DNA from: Actinomadura kijaniata NBRC 14229
Lineage (GTDB): Bacteria > Actinomycetota > Actinomycetes > Streptosporangiales > Streptosporangiaceae
Assembly: GCF_001552175.1 (NCBI RefSeq)
Contig: NZ_BCQR01000123.1
Coordinates: 1 to 37,628, forward strand
Reading direction: 5' to 3'
DNA: 37,628 bases
Below, piece by piece: positions 1 through 6,758 of this stretch. Under the pieces are notes generated by a model. It did not search any database. It was not told where the DNA came from and worked only from the letters and a program-made list of their open reading frames with translations. Numbering within the stretch: position 1 is the first letter of the stretch; the number at the start of each line of letters is the position of its first letter. The translations under genes were made by a program, and so were the position numbers.

Positions 1-7
1 GGGGGGG

Positions 8-1243
8 TCAGCCTTCGAGCGCGTACTGCATGGCGCGGAACTTGTTCTGGGCCTCGGTGAGCTCGTCGGCGGGAACGGAGTCGGCGACGATGCCGCACCC
101 GGCGAACAGGCGGGCGCGGGTGCCGTCGATCTCGGCGCAGCGCAGCGCGATGCCCCATTCGCCGTCGCCGCGGGCGTCGACCCAGCCGACGGGGCCGGCG
201 TAGCGGCCGCGGTCCATGCCCTCCAGCTCGCGGATCAGGGTCATGGCGGTGTCGGTGGGGGTGCCGCAGACCGCGGGGGTGGGGTGGAGGGCGGCCACGA
301 CCTCCAGGACCGAACGGTGGTCGGCCAGGCGTCCGTGGACGGGGGAGGCCAGGTGCATGACGTTGGGCAGGCGCAGCAGCTCGGGCCGTTCGGGAACGGT
401 CAGCTCGGTGCACAGCGGCGCCAGGGCGTCGCGGACCATCTCGGCGGCATAGGCGTGCTCGCACAGGTCCTTGGCGGAGGCGGCCAGGCGGGCGGCGCGG
501 GCGTCGTCGTCGGCGGGGCCGGTGCCGCGGGCGGTGGTGCCGGCCAGCACCAGGGACTCGACGGTGTCGCCGGTGCGGCGGATGAGCAGCTCGGGGGTGG
601 CCCCGACCAGCCCGGCGACGGCGAAGGTGTAGCAGCCGGGGAAGCGATCGGACAGGCGGGACAGCAGGACGCGGGCGTCGATGGGCTCGTCGGCGCGGGC
701 GTACAGGTCGCGGGCCAGCACCACCTTGCCGAGGGCGCCGGTGGTGATGCGGTCGACGGCGGCGGCCACGGCCTGCTGCCAGGCCGGAGCCGACAGGGCA
801 CCGTCGTTCCAGGTCAGGCGGGTCGGCGCGGTGGGCGGGTGGACCAGGGCGAGGGGATCGGTGTCGTCGCCGATGGTGGTGAGCCAGGCCTGCCCGTCGC
901 GGCGGCCGACGACCCAGCGGGGGACGATCAGGACCGAGTCGGGGGACTTGGGGTCGAAGCCGAAGCTGCCGAACGCGACCGGGCCGGTGCCGGGCAGGCG
1001 GACGGGGTCGTCGATGGCCGCGGCGGCGAACAGGTCGCGCAGCCAGCGGTCGGCGCGGGTGAAGCGGTCGGGGCCCCCGGGCAGGCGCAGGCGGGCGGCC
1101 TCGCCCCAGCCGACGATGCCCTCGCCGTGGCGGACCCAGGCCTGCCCGGCGGGATGGGGAAGCCGCGCGATCAGGTCGCCTGGGTCGGCGACCGGGACGG
1201 TGCGGACGTGGAGGCGTTCCGGAGCGGTCACGGCGAGCTTCAC
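8..1243 (-). CDS. Isochorismate synthase (MenF/EntC/DhbC family)
   Basis: The 411-aa product belongs to the chorismate-binding family and should convert chorismate to isochorismate, the first step towards menaquinone or a catecholate siderophore. The catalytic domain fills the C-terminal two thirds. It contains the segment LGKVVLARDLY with the expected general-base lysine, LVLAGTTARG, LPNVMHLASPVHG, HPTPAVCGTP and the closing GIVADSVPADELTEAQNK motif. These match stand-alone isochorismate synthases rather than anthranilate or aminodeoxychorismate synthases. The start is GTG at 1243-1241. There is no Shine-Dalgarno sequence, but a TAGAGT -10 box ends 6 nt upstream, so the mRNA is probably leaderless. 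No other men or siderophore gene is visible, so the pathway cannot be decided from this window. The stop codon lies only 7 nt from the window edge. Confidence 0.9.
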   Translation of the reverse strand: MKLAVTAPERLHVRTVPVADPGDLIARLPHPAGQAWVRHGEGIVGWGEAARLRLPGGPDRFTRADRWLRDLFAAAAIDDPVRLPGTGPVAFGSFGFDPKSPDSVLIVPRWVVGRRDGQAWLTTIGDDTDPLALVHPPTAPTRLTWNDGALSAPAWQQAVAAAVDRITTGALGKVVLARDLYARADEPIDARVLLSRLSDRFPGCYTFAVAGLVGATPELLIRRTGDTVESLVLAGTTARGTGPADDDARAARLAASAKDLCEHAYAAEMVRDALAPLCTELTVPERPELLRLPNVMHLASPVHGRLADHRSVLEVVAALHPTPAVCGTPTDTAMTLIRELEGMDRGRYAGPVGWVDARGDGEWGIALRCAEIDGTRARLFAGCGIVADSVPADELTEAQNKFRAMQYALEG

Positions 1244-1278
1244 GGTGCCACTCTACGGGAGATTTGAACCCGTTCAAA
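1244..1278 (-). promoter_or_regulatory. Leaderless promoter with overlapping dyad operator
   Basis: Reading the minus strand, TTGAAC (1277-1272), a 16-nt spacer and TAGAGT (1255-1250) form a sigma-70-like promoter whose start point would fall on or next to the GTG at 1243. A perfect inverted repeat, TTTGAAC-2 nt-GTTCAAA (1263-1278), covers the -35 box and half of the spacer. That is where a TetR- or GntR-type repressor would block polymerase. The motifs are seen directly; the regulator is unknown. Confidence 0.55.
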
Positions 1279-1410
1279 CAGGCGGGGTGGGTGCTGGTGC
1301 TGAGGTGTGCGCCACAGTGCCGCCCGGGGACCGGGCGGGGGCGACGCTGCGGCGCATTCAACGTTCCCGCACGTCACGGCCATTCCCGCCGGGCAGGCGG
1401 GGCGAACGCG

Positions 1411-1452
1411 AAGGGCGCGCCGCCCCGGCGGTCGCGGGGACGGCGCGCCCTT
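1411..1452 (-). terminator. Hairpin terminator after bioY
   Basis: A perfect 12-bp inverted repeat, AAGGGCGCGCCG (1411-1422) and CGGCGCGCCCTT (1441-1452), has an 18-nt loop. It begins 16 nt beyond the bioY stop on the minus strand. It has no long T tract, which is usual for high-GC actinobacteria. Confidence 0.7.
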
Positions 1453-1467
1453 GCCGAAGGGGGAGGG

Positions 1468-2055
1468 TCAGCGGCGCTCGCCCAGCAGCTTCCAGGCGCC
1501 CGGCAGCAGACCCGCGGCCAGCAGAACCTTCAGGGCGTCGCCGAGCAGGAACGGCGTGACGCCCATGCTGATCGCCTTGGCCAGGTCGACGTGGACCGCG
1601 GCCATCAGGTAGGGGACGCCGACCGCGTAGATCAGGGCGGTGCCCACCAGCATGGTGCCGACGGTGCGCAGCGGGGTGCGGTCGCCGCCGCGCCGGGCCA
1701 GGTGACCGACGACGGCGGCGGCCAGCACGAAGCCCAGCACGTAGCCGAGGCTGGGCATCGAGACGCCGGAGGCGCCCTCGGCGAACCACGGCATCCCGGC
1801 GATCCCGGCCAGCAGGTAGACCAGCATGCCCAGGGTGGCGCGGCCCGCGCCCAGGGCGGCCCCGGCCAGCAGCACCGCGAACGGCTGGAGGCTGACCGGA
1901 ACGGGCGTGCCGGGGATCGGCACGGAGATCTGGGCGGCGACGCCCACCAGGACGGCCGAACCGAGCACCAGGGCCACGTCGCGGGTCAGGGAAGCCGGGA
2001 GCAGGTCGCCCAGAACGGCGGTGCGCCGCCCGGCGGCGGCGTGAGCAGTAGCCAC
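1468..2055 (-). CDS. bioY: BioY family biotin transporter substrate-binding component
   Basis: The 195-aa integral membrane protein is the S component that captures biotin in energy-coupling-factor transporters. Five or six hydrophobic segments are visible, with the BioY signature PIPGTPVPVSLQPFAVLLAGAALGAGR near the first loop (given in parts: PIPGTPVPVSLQPF, then ALGAGR) and GMPWFAEGASG followed by PSLGYVLGF. I chose the GTG at 2055-2053 because GGAGGG lies 4 nt upstream and homology begins just after it; the frame stays open upstream to 2187 but that part is not BioY-like. No ECF ATPase or T component is adjacent, so it acts alone or shares an ECF module encoded elsewhere. A hairpin terminator follows directly. 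Confidence 0.9.
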   Translation of the reverse strand: MATAHAAAGRRTAVLGDLLPASLTRDVALVLGSAVLVGVAAQISVPIPGTPVPVSLQPFAVLLAGAALGAGRATLGMLVYLLAGIAGMPWFAEGASGVSMPSLGYVLGFVLAAAVVGHLARRGGDRTPLRTVGTMLVGTALIYAVGVPYLMAAVHVDLAKAISMGVTPFLLGDALKVLLAAGLLPGAWKLLGERR

Positions 2056-2196
2056 AGAACCCTCCAAAACGGTTGTGTCAGGTCGAAACCTAGCGAACCG
2101 CTCGGCGGGTGGGGATCGCGCGGTCCACAGATTCGGCCGCCCCACCTTTGTGGGTCCCGCCCATTTCGCACCGAAACCGGCGTTCACCTGGGGTTT

Positions 2197-2874
2197 CTAC
2201 CGCTGAGCCAGGTAGATCACGTCGGGTTCGCCGCGCGGCACCGGGACCGGCACCGCCCGCACCCCGCCGAAGCGGCCGCGCAGCGCCCGTTCGAACGCCG
2301 GGGCGGCGCCCGCGCTCCAGAACGCCAGCCTCCCGCGCCCGCTCATCCGCCGTTCCAGCGCCGCCAGCCCGCCGCCCTCGTACAGCCGGGCGTTGCCGGG
2401 GGTGACCGTCCAGTCCGGGCCGTTGTCGATGTCCAGGCACAACGCGTCGAACGTGCCGCCGGAGCCGGTGATCCAGTCGACCAGGTCGGCGCACACCACC
2501 TCCACCCGCCCGTCCTCCAGCGCGCCCCGCGAGAACGGCCGCAGCACGCCGCGATGCCAGGCGATCACCGCCGGTTCCCGCTCCACCACCGTCACGTGCG
2601 CCACCGCCGGATGCGCGACCGCCTCGGCCAGCGAGAACCCCACCCCCAGCCCGCCGATCAGCAACCGCGCCGGCCCGTCCAGCCCCTCCAGCGCCGCGCG
2701 CACCAGCAGCCGTTCGGACTCCCCGTTACGGGTGTCCATGAGGAACATCCCGTTGCTGATGATCTCGAAGTCGGTCCCGGCGCGACGCAGCACCAGCTCA
2801 CCGCCCACCCCGGCGACCCGCTCCACCACGTCCGCCTCCGCGCCCTCGCCGGTCTCCGCGCGCACTGCTTCCAT
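2197..2874 (-). CDS. Spermidine synthase-like (class I SAM-dependent fold) protein
   Basis: The 225-aa protein has the Rossmann core of the spermidine/spermine synthase family: LLIGGLGVGFSLAEAV as nucleotide loop, VVEREPAVIAWHR as the acidic end of strand 2, and DALCLDIDNGPDW at strand 4. It is shorter than true SpeE (about 280 aa or more) and lacks a clear N-terminal beta domain. Polyamine synthesis is therefore not assured; many actinobacterial paralogues of this type have no assigned substrate. The ATG at 2874-2872 is preferred because a TAGGGT box ends 7 nt upstream. The frame remains open far upstream across the divergent SDR gene, which is a shadow. It is transcribed divergently from the SDR gene. 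Confidence 0.75.
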   Translation of the reverse strand: MEAVRAETGEGAEADVVERVAGVGGELVLRRAGTDFEIISNGMFLMDTRNGESERLLVRAALEGLDGPARLLIGGLGVGFSLAEAVAHPAVAHVTVVEREPAVIAWHRGVLRPFSRGALEDGRVEVVCADLVDWITGSGGTFDALCLDIDNGPDWTVTPGNARLYEGGGLAALERRMSGRGRLAFWSAGAAPAFERALRGRFGGVRAVPVPVPRGEPDVIYLAQR

Positions 2875-2971
2875 GCCCCCGACCCTAACGAGACCGCCGC
2901 CCATGATCAGCATTGTCGGCCGGTCCGATCGGGCCTGTCGGCCGGGCCGCCGCGCCGTTAGGGTTCCGGCC
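2875..2971. promoter_or_regulatory. Divergent leaderless promoter pair
   Basis: Two identical TAGGGT boxes face outwards. One is on the minus strand at 2887-2882, followed by 7 nt and the ATG at 2874. The other is on the plus strand at 2959-2964, followed by 7 nt and the ATG at 2972. Neither gene needs a separate ribosome binding site in this arrangement. I see no convincing -35 box for either. Confidence 0.6.
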
Positions 2972-3760
2972 ATGCCCGACCACCGCCTGCTCGCCGGCCG
3001 CCGCGTCCTGGTCGTCGGCGCCGGAACCCGCCCCAGCCCCGATCCCGATCCCCCCGTCGGCAACGGCCGCGCCATCGCCGTGGCCGCCGCCCGCGAGGGC
3101 GCCGAGGTGACCTGCGCCGACCTCGACGACACCGCCGCCGCCACGACCGTCAAGCAGATCACCGAGGACGGCGGCCGCGCCCACGTGCTGCGCGCCGACG
3201 TCGCCGACCCCGACGCCTGCGCCGCCATGGTCGCCCAGGCCGCCACCCGCATGGACGGCCTGGACGGCGTCGTCGTCAACGCCGGCATCGGCGTGGGCCT
3301 CGGCCTGTCCGGCACCACCCTGGACGACTGGGAACAGGTGATGGCCGTCAACCTGCGCGCCCCGTTCCTGATCGCCAGGGCCGCGCTGCCGCTGCTGCCC
3401 GGCGGCGCTGCCCTGGTGTTCGTCGGCTCGCTGGCCGGCACCAAACCCGGCAGCTCCTCTCCCTCCTACGACGCCTCCAAGGCGGGCCTCAACGGCCTGG
3501 CCCGCCACGTCGCCGCCGAGGCCGCCCCGCACGGCGTGCGCGCCAACGTGATCGCCCCCGGCCTCATCGACACCGTCATGGGCCGCGCCGCCGCCGCCGG
3601 CAACACCGACCGCGACAAGATCGCCCGACTCATCCCCCTGGGCCGCCAGGGGAGCGCCTGGGAGGTCGCCGACGCCGCCGTCTTCCTGCTGTCGGGCCGC
3701 TCCTCCTACATCACCGGCCAGATCCTGCACGTCGACGGCGGCCTCTCCACCCTCCGCTGA
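2972..3760 (+). CDS. SDR family oxidoreductase
   Basis: The 262-aa protein is a classical-size short-chain dehydrogenase/reductase using NAD(P)H. The Asn-Ala-Gly element (VVVNAGIG), the catalytic serine region (VFVGSLAG), SYDASKAG with the YxxxK dyad, and the C-terminal GQILHVDGG are all present. The N-terminal glycine-rich loop is unusual: VVGAGTRPSP is followed by DPDPPVGNGRAIAV, so about eight extra proline- and aspartate-rich residues sit between the glycines of the cofactor loop. The substrate is unknown. The start at 2972 is set by the TAGGGT box 7 nt upstream. It is divergent from the spermidine-synthase-like gene, and a minisatellite begins 34 nt after its stop. Confidence 0.85.
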   Translation: MPDHRLLAGRRVLVVGAGTRPSPDPDPPVGNGRAIAVAAAREGAEVTCADLDDTAAATTVKQITEDGGRAHVLRADVADPDACAAMVAQAATRMDGLDGVVVNAGIGVGLGLSGTTLDDWEQVMAVNLRAPFLIARAALPLLPGGAALVFVGSLAGTKPGSSSPSYDASKAGLNGLARHVAAEAAPHGVRANVIAPGLIDTVMGRAAAAGNTDRDKIARLIPLGRQGSAWEVADAAVFLLSGRSSYITGQILHVDGGLSTLR

Positions 3761-3794
3761 CCCAGCACCACCCCCACGCCGACCACACCCCCGA

Positions 3795-3981
3795 CACCCT
3801 CGTGCTGCGTGCACCCTCGTGCTGCGTGCACCCTCGTGCTGCGTGCACCCTCGTGCTGCGTGCACCCTCGTGCTGCGTGCACCCTCGCGCTGCGTGCACC
3901 CTCGCGCTGCGTGCACCCTCGCGCTGCGTGCACCCTCGCGCTGCGTGCACCCTCGCGCTGCGTGCACCCTCGCGCTGCGCG
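3795..3981. repeat. 17-bp tandem repeat, 11 copies in two variant blocks
   Basis: Eleven head-to-tail copies of CACCCTCGTGCTGCGTG run without spacers. Copies 1-5 (3795-3879) carry T at position 9, giving CTCGTGC. Copies 6-11 (3880-3981) carry C there, giving CTCGCGC, and the last copy has one further change (GCGCG end). Since 17 is not a multiple of 3 and the unit has no stop, all frames stay open; this explains the long spurious reading frames here. In the T variant, with the G of the preceding copy, GCAC-CCTC-GTGC can form a 4-bp stem; the C variant weakens it. The array lies just after the SDR stop. Confidence 0.95.
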
Positions 3982-4243
3982 TCTTGGAAGCGTTGGCGTG
4001 GTTGGGATTGTCTGTTCGGTTGGTGCTGCTGTGGGGGTTTCGGTCCGGTCGGATGTAGATACGCGGCCTCTTTGGCTTGGCGCTCCCATGGGGAGCGTCG
4101 AGGTGAGCAGCCTGGGTTTCGTCGTTATGGGAGCTGGTCTCTTCGGGTGGGGAACGCTGCCCAGCCGTCATGTCCATCGGCGTGGGGCGGCGGCGTTCAG
4201 CTTTCCAACTTGCGATGTAACGTTGTAATCATCGGGAGGTGCC
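3982..4243. other. Intergenic region upstream of the HtrA-like gene
   Basis: This 262-nt gap has visibly lower GC than its surroundings and no convincing gene. It contains one perfect dyad: CGCTCCC (4081-4087), a 3-nt loop and GGGAGCG (4091-4097). The dyad could be an operator or a weak terminator. Near the right end, TTGCGA followed by TTGTAATC lies 15-35 nt before the protease start and may be part of its promoter, but I cannot define the boxes. Confidence 0.5.
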
Positions 4244-5230
4244 ATGATCCCCCAACCCCACGACCACGACCCCGACCGGACCGGCCGTTCCGAGGACTTC
4301 CCCGAGCCCCTCGACGCCTACTCCGCGACCGTCTCCGCCGTCGCCCGCGACCTGACGCCCCGCGTCGCCGCCCTGCGTGTCCGGCACCGTCGCGGTGAGG
4401 GCACCGGCTCGGCCGTGGTGTTCACCGCCGACGGGTTCCTGCTCACCAACGCCCACGTCGTCGGCCGCGCCCGCACCGGCCAGGCCGCCTTCGCCGACGG
4501 CACCACCACCCCCTTCACCGTCGTGGGCACCGACCCGCTGTCGGACCTGGCCGTGATCCGCGCCGGTGGCGACGCCCCCGACCCCGCCCCGCTCGGCGAC
4601 AGCGACCGCCTGGTCGTCGGGCAGCTCGTCGTCGCCGTCGGCAACCCCCTGGGCCTCACCGGGTCGGTCACCGCCGGCGTCGTGTCCGCCCTCGGACGCT
4701 CCCTGCCCACCCGCAGCGGCACCGCCGTCCGCGTCATCGAGGACGTCATCCAGACCGACGCCGCCCTCAACCCCGGCAACTCCGGCGGCGCCCTGGCCGA
4801 CGCCCGCGGCCGCGTCGTCGGCGTCAACACCGCCGTGGCCGGAATCGGCCTGGGCCTGGCCGTCCCCGTCAACGCCACCACCCGCCGCATCATCGCCGCG
4901 CTCATGGCCGACGGCCGTGTCCGCCGCGCCTACCTCGGCCTGGTCGCCACCCCCGTGCCCGTCCCCGCCCGCCTGCGCGACCGCCTCGGCCAGCCCCACG
5001 CCCTGCGCATCGAGCAGGTCATGCCCGCCAGCCCCGCCGACCGCGCCGGGCTCCGCCGCGGCGACCTGGTCCTGACCGTCGCCAGAGCCCCCGTCCACCA
5101 AGCCCAGAGCCTGCAACGCCTGATGTTCGCCGACGCCATCGGCCGTCCCCTGTCCATCACCGTCCTGCGCAACGACGCCATGGTCGACGTCATCGCCGAA
5201 CCCGTCGAACTCGACGCCGAACCCGCCTGA
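4244..5230 (+). CDS. HtrA/DegP-like serine protease with PDZ domain
   Basis: The 328-aa protein is a trypsin-like S1C protease, expected to degrade or check misfolded proteins. The catalytic triad is intact: His71 in LLTNAHVV, Asp101 in SDLAVI and Ser180 in NPGNSGGAL. A single PDZ domain follows at about residues 225-315 (YLGLVATPVP to ITVLRND). There is no signal peptide and no N-terminal transmembrane helix, unlike most actinobacterial HtrA proteins. The sequence therefore predicts a cytoplasmic enzyme, or one exported by an unseen route. The ATG at 4244 has GGGAGG 4 nt upstream. It stands alone, 52 nt before the VOC gene, which has its own -10 box. Confidence 0.88.
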   Translation: MIPQPHDHDPDRTGRSEDFPEPLDAYSATVSAVARDLTPRVAALRVRHRRGEGTGSAVVFTADGFLLTNAHVVGRARTGQAAFADGTTTPFTVVGTDPLSDLAVIRAGGDAPDPAPLGDSDRLVVGQLVVAVGNPLGLTGSVTAGVVSALGRSLPTRSGTAVRVIEDVIQTDAALNPGNSGGALADARGRVVGVNTAVAGIGLGLAVPVNATTRRIIAALMADGRVRRAYLGLVATPVPVPARLRDRLGQPHALRIEQVMPASPADRAGLRRGDLVLTVARAPVHQAQSLQRLMFADAIGRPLSITVLRNDAMVDVIAEPVELDAEPA

Positions 5231-5270
5231 CCCACCCGTCCCACGCGTCCGACGTGTCACACCCGGCTGG

Positions 5271-5276
5271 CACAGT
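5271..5276 (+). promoter_or_regulatory. -10 box of the VOC gene (leaderless type)
   Basis: CACAGT is followed by 6 nt and the ATG at 5283. No Shine-Dalgarno sequence is present. The geometry matches the other leaderless candidates in this window. Confidence 0.45.
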
Positions 5277-5282
5277 GGGCCC

Positions 5283-5645
5283 ATGACCGTCGCCTTCGCT
5301 CCGCCCGTGCCGATCCTGCGCGTCTACGACCTGGACGCCGCCCGCGCGTTCTACCTGGACTACCTCGGCTGCACTCTGGACTGGGAGCACCGCACCGGCG
5401 AGCAGGGGCCTTGGTACCTCCAGGTCTCGCGCGGCGCGCTGGTGCTGCACCTCAGCCAGCACCACGGCGACGGCACCCCCGGCACCACCGTCTACGTCGA
5501 GACGCGCGGCGTGGAAGACCTGCACGCCGAGCTGACCGCCAAGAACCACCCGTTCCTGAACGCCGGCCTCGAACACGACGAGATCGGCACCTGCCTCACC
5601 CTGATCGACCCGTTCGGCAACCACCTGCGTTTCAACCAGCCCTGA
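5283..5645 (+). CDS. VOC (glyoxalase/bleomycin-resistance) family protein
   Basis: The 120-aa protein is one vicinal-oxygen-chelate unit with two beta-alpha-beta-beta-beta modules. The first is PILRVYDLDAARAFYLDYLG and the second runs from GTTVYVETRGVEDLHAEL to DPFGNHLRFNQ. It most resembles the small bleomycin-resistance or glyoxalase-like group that has the ending DPFGNxLRF. Such proteins bind drugs or metals as dimers, but the ligand cannot be read from the sequence. It ends 23 nt before a strong bidirectional terminator shared with the convergent glycosyltransferase gene. Confidence 0.8.
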   Translation: MTVAFAPPVPILRVYDLDAARAFYLDYLGCTLDWEHRTGEQGPWYLQVSRGALVLHLSQHHGDGTPGTTVYVETRGVEDLHAELTAKNHPFLNAGLEHDEIGTCLTLIDPFGNHLRFNQP

Positions 5646-5668
5646 CGCGCGGCCCCGGGCATGCGAAA

Positions 5669-5700
5669 GGGCCCCGGTCCGTCGCAACGGACCGGGGCCC
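5669..5700. terminator. Bidirectional hairpin terminator between convergent genes
   Basis: A perfect 14-bp stem (5669-5682 pairs with 5687-5700) is closed by the tetraloop CGCA. The stem reads GGGCCCCGGTCCGT on the left arm. Flanking GCATG and CATGC can extend it. It separates the plus-strand VOC gene from the minus-strand glycosyltransferase, and the symmetry suits termination from both sides. Confidence 0.85.
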
Positions 5701-5743
5701 TCCATGCCCACGCACACGCGGTCGCTGACCGCGCCGCGAACCG

Positions 5744-6535
5744 TCAGGCGGCCACCCCGGCGGGCAGCCGGACCGGCTCGGGGGCGACGTGCTCGTCGTG
5801 CTCCTGGGAGGCGCGCACCGGACGCATCCGGCTGCCAACCATCATCTTCAGCACCCGCCACCCGTCCCGCCAGGTGTTCAGGTGCGACTCGCCGAACAGG
5901 CGGTTGCCCTCGAAGCTGGCGACCTCGGCGATCCGCAGGCCGGTGGTGACGGCGTTGACGCACATCTCGGTCTCGATCTCGAACCCGGTCGACCGCAGCC
6001 GCAGCGTCGCCACCGCGTCGCGGCGCAGCGCCACGTACCCGTAGCACAGGTCGCTCCAGTCGGTCCGGTACAGGGTGTTGGCCAGGCGGGTCAGCCACTG
6101 GTTACCGGTGCGGCGCAGGAACGTCAGGTCCTCCGACCCGCCGCCGCAGGCGTACCGCGAGCCTTTGACGAAGTCGAACCCGCGCTCCACCAGGGCCACG
6201 AACGACCCGATCTCGGCGGGGTCCATGCTGCCGTCGGCGTCCAGCATGACGATCACGTCGCCGGTCGCGGCGGCGAACCCGGCCTGCAGGGCCGCGCCCT
6301 TGCCGCGCGGCGGCTGGCTGATGATCACCGCGTCGGGGCGCAGCGCCGCGGCGACCTCGGCCGAGCCGTCGGTGGACTCGCCGTCCACGATGACGATCTC
6401 GTCGACCCCGGTCAGCCGCGGCAGCAGCCATCGCAGGTTGTCGGCCTCGTTGAGGGTCGGGATGACGGCGGTGACGGTGGTGGCGGGGGCGGCGGTGCGG
6501 GAGGGGGAGGGGCGGTGGCGCTCGGTGGCGTTCAT
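5744..6535 (-). CDS. Family 2 glycosyltransferase (dolichol-phosphate mannosyltransferase-like)
   Basis: The 263-aa GT-A enzyme transfers a sugar from a nucleotide donor, probably to a polyprenyl phosphate or cell-surface acceptor. The order is: VTAVIPTLNEADNL at the start of the fold, DEIVIVDGESTDGS, RGKGAALQAGFAAATGD, VIVMLDADGS carrying the DxD-like metal site, and FVKGSRYACGG. There is no membrane helix at the C terminus, so it is the soluble catalytic type. The ATG at 6535-6533 is preferred over an upstream in-frame codon at 6604, because GGAG lies 6 nt before it. It is convergent with the VOC gene and divergent from the GHL10 gene. Confidence 0.85.
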   Translation of the reverse strand: MNATERHRPSPSRTAAPATTVTAVIPTLNEADNLRWLLPRLTGVDEIVIVDGESTDGSAEVAAALRPDAVIISQPPRGKGAALQAGFAAATGDVIVMLDADGSMDPAEIGSFVALVERGFDFVKGSRYACGGGSEDLTFLRRTGNQWLTRLANTLYRTDWSDLCYGYVALRRDAVATLRLRSTGFEIETEMCVNAVTTGLRIAEVASFEGNRLFGESHLNTWRDGWRVLKMMVGSRMRPVRASQEHDEHVAPEPVRLPAGVAA

Positions 6536-6758
6536 GGCAGGCTCCGTGGAAAGCGATCCGTGGCGTGGTGGGCCGGACACTCTGTTAGATGTGACGGCCA
6601 CCACGGGATGTTTGAAAAAATCTTCACGGGCCCTTTATGTCCGCTGGCGAGGCGGTTCGCGGCCACTCCCACAGGACCACTTTCCGGCCAAACGCGCATC
6701 AGGCGGGCATCGGCGTTCCGTCCGCAGCACTCCGGCCGGTAGGTAACAATGGCCTGCT

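Noticed and set aside
2056..2196. Biotin-responsive riboswitch or clear repressor site upstream of bioY
   Set aside because: I find no conserved structure and no convincing dyad in this stretch.
3795..3981. CRISPR array
   Set aside because: The 17-bp units abut with no spacers and no cas genes are present; it is a tandem minisatellite.
2885..4177. 430-codon minus-strand frame opposite the SDR gene
   Set aside because: It passes through the minisatellite and the antisense of a clear SDR gene; its Gly/Val/Asp-rich content is the usual shadow pattern.
3706..4398. Several repetitive reading frames through the 17-bp repeat on both strands
   Set aside because: The 17-bp period and lack of stops keep all frames open. 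The translations are only the repeat in different phases, with no expression signals.
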